Shown in pieces: positions 32,382 through 37,446 of a stretch of 37,446 bases of DNA. The stretch is from JBILCM01 sp044353165 (lineage in GTDB: Bacteria; Bacillota; Bacilli; Paenibacillales; YIM-B00363). The translations under genes and the position numbers were made by a program. Where the stretch lies: assembly GCA_044353165.1 (NCBI GenBank), contig JBILCM010000019.1:1-37446 (forward strand), written 5' to 3'. Numbering within the stretch: the first letter of the stretch is position 1; every line of letters begins with the position of its first letter. The notes under the pieces are model-generated. The model was not told the DNA's origin. It searched no databases and was given only the letters and a program-made list of their open reading frames with translations.

Positions 32382-33320
32382 TCATTCCATTTCGTCAAAA
32401 TCTTCTGCAATGGTCTCTGTCAATCGAGAAGTAAACTGCTGCGCCGCGTTGTATCCCATCCGTTTCAACCTGTAATTCATCGCTGCTACTTCAATAATGA
32501 CGGCTAAATTTCGTCCGGGACGAACAGGGATCGTCACAAGCGGCAAATCCGTGTCAATGATTCGTGTCATCTCTTCATCTAGGCCAAGTCGATCATACTG
32601 CTTATCTTGTTGCCATGTCTCCAACCGGCAAACCACTGATATTTTTTTGTAATTTCGAACAGCGCCTGCCCCAAATAAGGTCATCGCGTTGATAATGCCC
32701 AAACCTCGTATTTCAAGCAAATGACGAATTAAATCCGGGGCGTTCCCGTGTAACTCGTTGTCTGCCGTTTGATGAATTTCAACAGCGTCGTCTGCTACAA
32801 GTCGATGTCCTCGCTTGACTAATTCAAGCGCAGTTTCACTTTTACCGATACCACTAGCGCCCGTAATAAGCATACCGACGCCATAAATATCCACAAGTAC
32901 GCCATGAATCGTTGTTGACGGCGCAAGCTTGTTTTCCAGAAAATCCGTCAACCGGCTAGATAACGTCGTCGTCGGAAGCGCGCTTCGCAATAATGGCATA
33001 TGGTACGTCATACTGGCTTCAACAAGCTCTGGAGGGGCATCGAGGTTTCTTGTGACTAACAAACATGGCGTTTCTTCTTGACATAAGAACGCCGCTCGCT
33101 CTGCACGCACTTTCGGTGCTAAGGTTTCTAAGAATGATATCTCTGTTTTCCCTAAGATCTGCACGCGATCCTTAGCATAATAATTGGTATATCCCGCTAA
33201 TTCCAAACCTGGCCGGTGCAAATCCGCTAAGGCGATTGTGCGCTTCAGTCCTTCTTCGCCAGCCAACACTTCGAGTGAAAAGCGTTGAACCACATCTGCT
33301 ACTTTCACATGCTTCGCCAT
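32382..33320 (-). CDS. hprK: HPr kinase/phosphorylase HprK
   Basis: A bifunctional enzyme that phosphorylates HPr and Crh on Ser46 when glycolytic intermediates are high and removes the phosphate using inorganic phosphate. The start is set at 33320 (312 residues) because it gives the MAKVR-like N-terminus of B. subtilis HprK; an upstream ATG at 33338 is possible. The P-loop is GASGIGKS at about residues 154-161, and the preceding HGVLVDIYGVGMLIT and the signature LEIRGLGIINAMTLFGAGAV are intact. It starts the hprK-lgt-ppaX-acyltransferase unit. Its target is the HPr-like protein at 14397-14666. Confidence 0.97.
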   Translation of the reverse strand: MAKHVKVADVVQRFSLEVLAGEEGLKRTIALADLHRPGLELAGYTNYYAKDRVQILGKTEISFLETLAPKVRAERAAFLCQEETPCLLVTRNLDAPPELVEASMTYHMPLLRSALPTTTLSSRLTDFLENKLAPSTTIHGVLVDIYGVGMLITGASGIGKSETALELVKRGHRLVADDAVEIHQTADNELHGNAPDLIRHLLEIRGLGIINAMTLFGAGAVRNYKKISVVCRLETWQQDKQYDRLGLDEEMTRIIDTDLPLVTIPVRPGRNLAVIIEVAAMNYRLKRMGYNAAQQFTSRLTETIAEDFDEME

Positions 33321-33359
33321 GGTTTGAACGTCTCCCATACCATCATAACTTCCCTATCC

Positions 33360-33388
33360 ATGGTAAAGGAAACGTGCTATGAAATCAA
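33360..33388 (-). promoter_or_regulatory. Sigma-A promoter of hprK operon
   Basis: TTGATT and TACCAT are separated by 17 bases, about 30 bases before the first possible ATG. The -10 box is imperfect. It lies just after the msmX terminator, which supports a separate transcript. Confidence 0.55.
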
Positions 33389-33404
33389 CCGCATGTGTGG
33401 AATA

Positions 33405-33442
33405 TAAAAAACAGTAAGTACCTGATCAGGGCACTTACTGTT
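33405..33442 (-). terminator. Terminator of msmX
   Basis: On the minus strand AACAGTAAGT pairs with ACTTACTGTT (10 pairs), with inner CCTGATCAGG, followed by six T residues. It ends the msmX transcript, 21 bases after the stop codon. Confidence 0.9.
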
Positions 33443-33462
33443 CTCACGTTTGAGGCGATGGA

Positions 33463-34581
33463 TTACAAGAATACGTTCTTCTCTGTTTCTTTGTCAAAAA
33501 TGTGCGCTTTATTCATGTCCATTGCAAGCTTTACCGTAGTTCCTTCTTTCAATCCGGAACGACCATCGATACGTGCAATCACAGATTCTGTGCCGAGTCC
33601 TGCCAAGTAAAGGAACATTTCGTGACCAAGATTCTCTGCAACTTCAATTTTCGCATGAACAACACTGCTCGGTGAAGCTTCGATAAACACAGGCTCCTGG
33701 TGAATATCTTCCGGGCGAATACCGAAGATGACCTCTTTCCCAGCAAATCCTCTATCGCGAAGGATTTTCGCGCGGCCTTCTGGGAATGCAACATCAACAT
33801 TCTTCGCTTTGAATCGAAGTTGACCACCCTCTTCTTCCAATAAACCGTGAATAAAGTTCATGGAAGGTGACCCGATAAAGCCGGCCACGAATACGTTCAA
33901 TGGATTGTTATAAACTTCTTCAGGCGTGGCCGCTTGTTGAATAAATCCATCTTTCATTACGACGATTCGGCTGCCCATCGTCATCGCTTCTGTCTGGTCA
34001 TGCGTTACATATACAACGGTTGTTTCCAAACGCTTGTGCAATTTTGAAATTTCTGCGCGCATCGCAACGCGAAGTTTCGCATCCAAGTTGGAGAGCGGTT
34101 CGTCCATAAGGAACACTTGGGGTTCACGAACAATGGCCCGACCTAACGCAACACGCTGACGTTGACCACCGGAGAGCGCCTTCGGCTTGCGGTCTAACAA
34201 GTGTTCGATATCAAGAATTTTTGCGGCTTCACGCACACGCTTGTCAATATCCGCTTTCTTAAATTTGCGAAGTTTCAAACCGAATGCCATGTTCTGATAT
34301 ACGTTCATATGTGGATAAAGTGCGTAAGATTGGAATACCATCGCAATATCGCGATCTTTCGGTGCAACGTCATTCACGATACGGTCACCAATATACAAAT
34401 TACCTTCGGAGATTTCTTCAAGACCTGCGATCATCCGCAAAGTCGTCGATTTTCCACAACCTGACGGACCAACAAGGACCAAAAATTCTTTGTCCTGGAT
34501 ATCCAAGTGAAAATCAGAAACCGATGGCGTATTATTTCCTACATACCTTTTAAAAATGTGTTCTAAGCGGACACCAGCCAT
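33463..34581 (-). CDS. msmX: Sugar ABC transporter ATPase, MsmX/UgpC type
   Basis: ATP-binding subunit that powers CUT1-family sugar importers. The 372-residue protein has Walker A GPSGCGKST (38-46), Q-loop Gln84, signature LSGGQ (136-140), Walker B VFLMDEP with catalytic Glu161, and the switch His in YVTHDQTEAMTMG. Residues from about 240 form the regulatory OB-type (TOBE) domain: FGIRPEDI, SVIARIDGRSGL. It is not in an operon with permeases; in B. subtilis the lone MsmX energises several such importers. It is therefore the likely partner of the LplB/LplC permeases at 6746-8574. No clear sigma-A promoter was seen in the 91 bases upstream. Confidence 0.95.
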   Translation of the reverse strand: MAGVRLEHIFKRYVGNNTPSVSDFHLDIQDKEFLVLVGPSGCGKSTTLRMIAGLEEISEGNLYIGDRIVNDVAPKDRDIAMVFQSYALYPHMNVYQNMAFGLKLRKFKKADIDKRVREAAKILDIEHLLDRKPKALSGGQRQRVALGRAIVREPQVFLMDEPLSNLDAKLRVAMRAEISKLHKRLETTVVYVTHDQTEAMTMGSRIVVMKDGFIQQAATPEEVYNNPLNVFVAGFIGSPSMNFIHGLLEEEGGQLRFKAKNVDVAFPEGRAKILRDRGFAGKEVIFGIRPEDIHQEPVFIEASPSSVVHAKIEVAENLGHEMFLYLAGLGTESVIARIDGRSGLKEGTTVKLAMDMNKAHIFDKETEKNVFL

Positions 34582-34672
34582 GCAATAACATCCCCCTATA
34601 GAATTAATAATTATTTATATAAAGTGTACCTTAGTCTTGCTAGGACGACTATACACAAGATTCACAAAAAAA

Positions 34673-35746
34673 TTATTGTCTTTTCGTCACTTTATACAAG
34701 AGCAAAGCAAGTTTTACAAGTATGGCATGGTCGAAGTTTCGAACATCCATGCTGGTCTCTTGTTTAAATTTATCCAAGCGGTACAAAAGTGTATTCCTGT
34801 GGATGTATAACCGTTTTGCCGTGTCAGATACATTGCAATTTTCCATAAAAAATGTTTCTAACGTAGCCAACATCTCACCATCCATTTCGTCGCCAACCGT
34901 TTCACCACGATCAAGTTTGTCGTCCTCAGGATGAAGAATCCCCTTGATGAACGTTATTTGGGCCTGAGCATTCAATGTATGTAATAATGTTTCCAATCGT
35001 AATTCCCAAGGCAAATGTACATTCGAGGATACTCTATACGTTCGTCCTAAAATCATGGCTTCTCGTAAACTGGCGGTAACTTTAAGCAATGAAACAGTCG
35101 GTTCAACAGGATACGTCGTTGCAACATGACACTCGCCCATCCATTCACTGGCAACCATATCATGCAATGCCGAAGCAAGTGCAGATAATGTTTCTTCAAT
35201 GCTCTCTTCGCCTTCTTCCCGTCCTGATGCAAGCAGCGACTCATCTCCAAGAATAAGCCATTCTTTGGTTTCTAAAGGTATAAGTGTAACCTCGGTCTCA
35301 AAGAATGATTTTAATAACTTTTGCAACTCTTGATATGATGTTTGATGGTCTTCGCGAAAGTCTCCATAAAGAAGTAAGGGTACTTTCTGTTTGCGCAATG
35401 CAGGCCACTGTTGAAGAATGTTAGGCAACGGAGCTTCGATTTGATTTTCTGCGATTTTTTCTATCAACCATCCAGACAACCTTCGAATTTGTTGTTCATC
35501 ATCCGCCAATGCGGGTGGTATTTGGGTAAACAACAAGGAAACAAGGTTGCGTTCAACTTCTGTTATCTGTCCGTCAATCACCAGATCTACATTCTTATCA
35601 ATCTCAATTCGAGTAAATTGCCGTGTTGCACTTGAATGCGCATGGGCAGATCGTTCCTCAATCATTACTTTATGGTGCAGTATGCTTTCCAATTTCAACC
35701 GTAACAGTTCGAAATCCATTATGCTCTTCATCCCCGCACGAACCAT
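34673..35746 (-). CDS. PucR/CdaR-like transcriptional regulator
   Basis: A regulator with a C-terminal PucR-type helix-turn-helix (about the last 65 residues; FMENCNVSDTAKRLYIHRNT then LLYRLDKF). The N-terminal two thirds (about 1-250) has no motif I can name; a central segment (SSNVHLPWELRLETLLHTL) resembles GGDEF-like CdaR domains. The start is uncertain: the ATG at 35746 (357 residues) follows GAGGGG by only three bases; ATGs at 35731 and 35719 are alternatives, and the frame is open to a GTG at 35812. TACAAT with an upstream TG lies just before GAGGGG, so the longer form is unlikely. It is upstream of msmX and could control it, though this is inference. Confidence 0.85.
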   Translation of the reverse strand: MVRAGMKSIMDFELLRLKLESILHHKVMIEERSAHAHSSATRQFTRIEIDKNVDLVIDGQITEVERNLVSLLFTQIPPALADDEQQIRRLSGWLIEKIAENQIEAPLPNILQQWPALRKQKVPLLLYGDFREDHQTSYQELQKLLKSFFETEVTLIPLETKEWLILGDESLLASGREEGEESIEETLSALASALHDMVASEWMGECHVATTYPVEPTVSLLKVTASLREAMILGRTYRVSSNVHLPWELRLETLLHTLNAQAQITFIKGILHPEDDKLDRGETVGDEMDGEMLATLETFFMENCNVSDTAKRLYIHRNTLLYRLDKFKQETSMDVRNFDHAILVKLALLLYKVTKRQ

Positions 35747-35804
35747 TTTCCCCTCATTGTAACATACCCCTGTCCTGATCGCTGACATAACCAATGAAAA
35801 ATAG

Positions 35805-35832
35805 TTGCTCACTAGAATATCTTAGCTATAAT
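35805..35832 (+). promoter_or_regulatory. Sigma-A promoter of the carbonic anhydrase gene
   Basis: TTGCTC and a perfect TATAAT are separated by 16 bases, followed by a leader of about 30 bases. It diverges from, and lies close to, the PucR-like gene's promoter region, so the two may influence each other. Confidence 0.72.
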
Positions 35833-35867
35833 TGTACTATGAATTTAGATTTCCCGGGGGATATACA

Positions 35868-36434
35868 ATGGATCATCTTATGTCTATCATGAAGCATAAC
35901 CAAACATTTGTGACGAACAAGGAATACGAACAATTTCTCACCACAAGATTTCCTAATAAACAAATTGTCGTACTCACCTGTATGGACACACGACTCATAG
36001 ATCTGTTACCAAGAGCCATGAATCTACGCAATGGAGATGCCAAAATCATTCGCAATGCAGGTGCCATCGTGACGCAGCCTTTCGGCAATATCATGCGCAG
36101 CATTATTGTAGCTTTGTACGAAATGGCTGCAAAAGAAGTATTTGTTGTAGGGCACCATGAATGTGGGATGACGGGGTTAAACGCAGAAGGGATTATATCC
36201 AAAGCACGTGCTCAGGGTGTGACGCAAATCACGATCGATACGTTGCGTCATTCAGGCATCGATCTTTCCCGGTGGTTGACAGGGTTTGATAATGTGACAC
36301 AAGGGGTTTTGAAAAGTGTTGATATTATCAAAAATCACCCACTTTTGCCAAGCGGCACCCCTGTACATGGCCTCATTATCGATCCCACGACAGGGAAATT
36401 AGACATTCTGGTCAATGGCTACGATCAGCATTGA
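35868..36434 (+). CDS. Beta-class carbonic anhydrase
   Basis: A zinc enzyme interconverting CO2 and bicarbonate. The start is set at the ATG at 35868 (188 residues) because GGGGG lies seven bases upstream; the frame is open to 35832, which overlaps the -10 box. The zinc ligands are Cys38 (CMDTR), His96 and Cys99 (GHHECGM), and the Asp40-Arg42 catalytic dyad is intact. Further conserved pieces are IIRNAGAIV near 61 and the C-terminal VHGLIIDPTTGKL. It resembles the short B. subtilis YtiB/YvdA types. No neighbour shares its pathway; the adjacent PucR-like gene is divergent. It probably supplies bicarbonate for carboxylases. Confidence 0.94.
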   Translation: MDHLMSIMKHNQTFVTNKEYEQFLTTRFPNKQIVVLTCMDTRLIDLLPRAMNLRNGDAKIIRNAGAIVTQPFGNIMRSIIVALYEMAAKEVFVVGHHECGMTGLNAEGIISKARAQGVTQITIDTLRHSGIDLSRWLTGFDNVTQGVLKSVDIIKNHPLLPSGTPVHGLIIDPTTGKLDILVNGYDQH

Positions 36435-36477
36435 TAGACGCGCTTTGAACACTCGTAGTAGATGATGGGGTACGATC

Positions 36478-36540
36478 AAAAATAAAAATGCTCCATCTTA
36501 AGTCTAAGGTTTATTAACCCTGTTTAACTTAAGAGAGAGC
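36478..36540 (-). terminator. Terminator of the 23S-tRNA operon
   Basis: Arms at 36490-36503 and 36527-36540 pair over 12 of 14 positions, and the minus strand continues with a T-rich tract (ATTTTTATTTTTG). It lies about 80 bases after the last tRNA. Inside the loop GGTT/AACC forms a small second hairpin. It also lies about 55 bases after the carbonic anhydrase stop and may end that transcript less efficiently. Confidence 0.7.
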
Positions 36541-36620
36541 ATATCAGATAATTTATGATCATCGTTGAGATAACCTCTAAAGACAATTTTAATGGGAAAT
36601 AATAAATATAATATTAAAAA

Positions 36621-36706
36621 TGGTGGAGGATGATGGATTCGAACCACCGAACCCGTAAGGGAAGAGATTTACAGTCTCCCGCGTTTGGCCACTTCGCTAA
36701 TCCTCC
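36621..36706 (-). tRNA. tRNA-Tyr (anticodon GTA)
   Basis: An 86-nt class II tRNA with a long variable arm (CTTCCCTTACGGG). Acceptor GGAGGAT pairs with ATCCTCC, A is the discriminator and CCA is encoded; the anticodon loop is CTGTAAA. It is the last gene of the cluster. Confidence 0.96.
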
Positions 36707-36721
36707 GTGAGGCAATCTTGA

Positions 36722-36797
36722 TGGTGGCTTGGGACGGAATCGAACCGCCGACACAAGGATTTTCAGTCCTTTGCTCTACCGACTGAGCTACCAAGCC
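36722..36797 (-). tRNA. tRNA-Phe (anticodon GAA)
   Basis: A 76-nt cloverleaf: acceptor GGCTTGG/CCAAGCC, discriminator A, encoded CCA, anticodon loop CTGAAAA, T loop GTTCGATTC. It lies 15 bases before tRNA-Tyr. Confidence 0.97.
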
Positions 36798-36816
36798 GTC
36801 TTGCGTCTTTGGGGAA

Positions 36817-36893
36817 TGGCGGAGCTGACGGGATTCGAACCCGCGGTCTCCTGCGTGACAGGCAGGCATGTTAGGCCACTACACCACAGCTCC
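36817..36893 (-). tRNA. tRNA-Asp (anticodon GTC)
   Basis: A 77-nt cloverleaf: acceptor GGAGCTG/CAGCTCC, discriminator G, encoded CCA, anticodon loop CTGTCAC. The G discriminator suits tRNA-Asp. It lies between tRNA-fMet and tRNA-Phe. Confidence 0.97.
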
Positions 36894-36911
36894 ATGTGCG
36901 ATTAATTAATT

Positions 36912-36988
<77 letters not shown>

Positions 36989-36999
36989 ATAGGATGGTA

Positions 37000-37075
37000 T
37001 GGTGGACGCTGACGGGATCGAACCGCCGACCCTCTGCTTGTAAGGCAGATGCTCTCCCGGCTGAGCTAAGCGTCC
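37000..37075 (-). tRNA. tRNA-Val (anticodon TAC)
   Basis: A 76-nt cloverleaf: acceptor GGACGCT/AGCGTCC, discriminator A, encoded CCA, anticodon loop CTTACAA. Confidence 0.97.
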
Positions 37076-37083
37076 TTAAAAAT

Positions 37084-37160
37084 TGGTAGCGGCGGAGGGG
37101 GTCGAACCCACGACCTCACGGGTATGAACCGTACGCTCTAGCCAGCTGAGCTACGCCGCC
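37084..37160 (-). tRNA. Elongator tRNA-Met (anticodon CAT)
   Basis: A 77-nt cloverleaf: acceptor GGCGGCG/CGCCGCT with a G1-U72 pair, anticodon stem ACGGT/ACCGT-like around TTCATAC, encoded CCA. It matches the B. subtilis elongator tRNA-Met pattern as recalled and lacks the initiator marks. A lysidine-modified tRNA-Ile2 is less likely because its acceptor sequence differs. Confidence 0.88.
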
Positions 37161-37192
37161 AAGAATAATATACCCATTTCTATTGAGACCTA

Positions 37193-37283
37193 TGGCGGAG
37201 AGAGAGGGATTCGAACCCTCGCACCACTTACGCAGTCTAACCCCTTAGCAGAGGGTCCCCTTGAGCCACTTGGGTATCTCTCC
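37193..37283 (-). tRNA. tRNA-Ser (anticodon GCT)
   Basis: A 91-nt class II tRNA with a long variable arm: acceptor GGAGAGA/TCTCTCC, discriminator G, encoded CCA, anticodon loop CTGCTAA. It is the first tRNA after the 23S rRNA, with about 90 bases between. Confidence 0.96.
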
Positions 37284-37373
37284 AAGAAATGGATTATTAT
37301 GAAATAACCGATGAAAATAGGTTATTCCCTGAAAACCGGATGCGAAACGTTGGTGGTGTGTTGTGTTGCATTG

Positions 37374-37446
37374 TGGATAAGCCCTCGACCGATTAGTATT
37401 CGTCAGCTGCACACGTTGCCGTGCTTCCACCTCGAACCTATCAACC
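37374..37446 (-). rRNA. 23S rRNA, 3' end (cut by window end)
   Basis: Read on the minus strand the end shows GGTTGATAGGTTCGAGG, then CGTGTGCAGCTGACGAATAC and TAATCGGTCGAGGGCTTATC. This is the conserved last helix and 3' end of Bacillota 23S rRNA. The exact 3' nucleotide is estimated at about 37374. The following 90 bases contain CCGGTTTTCAGGGAAT, a piece typical of rRNA spacers. There is no 5S gene in those 90 bases or after the tRNAs. Confidence 0.93.

Noticed and set aside
36669..36869. Small reading frame across tRNA-Tyr, tRNA-Phe and tRNA-Asp
   Set aside because: It is translation of tRNA genes, a frequent false call.
37284..37373. 5S rRNA between 23S and tRNA-Ser
   Set aside because: Only about 90 bases are available and no 5S-like sequence is present; the segment resembles ordinary rRNA spacer.

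Overview
The window looks like the chromosome of a low-GC Gram-positive (Bacillota), most likely Paenibacillaceae (Paenibacillus/Cohnella-like). This rests on B. subtilis-like GapA/CggR/ClpP/HprK proteins, on the conserved block rapZ-yvcK-whiA-HPr(Crh), on hprK-lgt-ppaX-acyltransferase, and on a his operon in the order hisZ-G-D-B-H-A-F-IE followed by a TPR gene and trxB. A YesMN two-component system next to an LplABC-type importer is also typical of that family. Genus assignment is inference; no marker gene is complete here (only the last ~70 nt of a 23S rRNA).

Layout. (1) 1-3174: cggR-gap-pgk glycolytic operon on the minus strand (pgk cut by the window start). Its sigma-A promoter carries a well-matched CggR operator. 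A tRNA-Arg(CCG) with its own promoter runs the other way. (2) 3153-12625: accessory sugar-uptake segment with a YesN/YesM pair, divergent lplB-lplC-lipoprotein importer genes (no ATPase, no glycoside hydrolase), a membrane site-2 metalloprotease and an aldo/keto reductase. (3) 12754-21513: conserved housekeeping and regulatory block: clpP under a CtsR box, a methionine aminopeptidase, an HPr/Crh-like protein that keeps the PTS histidine, whiA, yvcK, rapZ, ROK glucokinase, trxB and a TPR protein with a C-terminal helix-turn-helix. (4) 21594-28401: complete histidine biosynthesis operon. (5) 28510-30207: one divergent secreted beta-propeller-like protein. (6) 30248-34581: hprK-lgt-ppaX-acyltransferase and an MsmX-type sugar ABC ATPase. 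(7) 34673-36434: PucR/CdaR-like regulator divergent from a beta-carbonic anhydrase. (8) 36478-37446: 3' end of an rRNA operon on the minus strand, 23S followed directly by seven tRNAs (Ser, Met, Val, fMet, Asp, Phe, Tyr) and a terminator, with no 5S gene.

How the genes fit together. Much of the window concerns carbon supply and its sensing. CggR reads fructose-1,6-bisphosphate and controls lower glycolysis. Glucokinase, RapZ, YvcK, the HPr/Crh-like protein and HprK are metabolite-responsive or PTS-linked control proteins. MsmX is the likely energy source for the ATPase-less LplBC importer about 23 kb away. No gene-free stretch exceeds 300 bases; the longest (2834-3099) is filled by two promoters and an operator. 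I found no CRISPR array, phage, transposase or insertion sequence. I saw no clearly undescribed multi-gene system. The most unusual points are the HPr/Crh hybrid, the TPR-HTH protein, the yesN/tRNA antisense overlap and the missing 5S gene.
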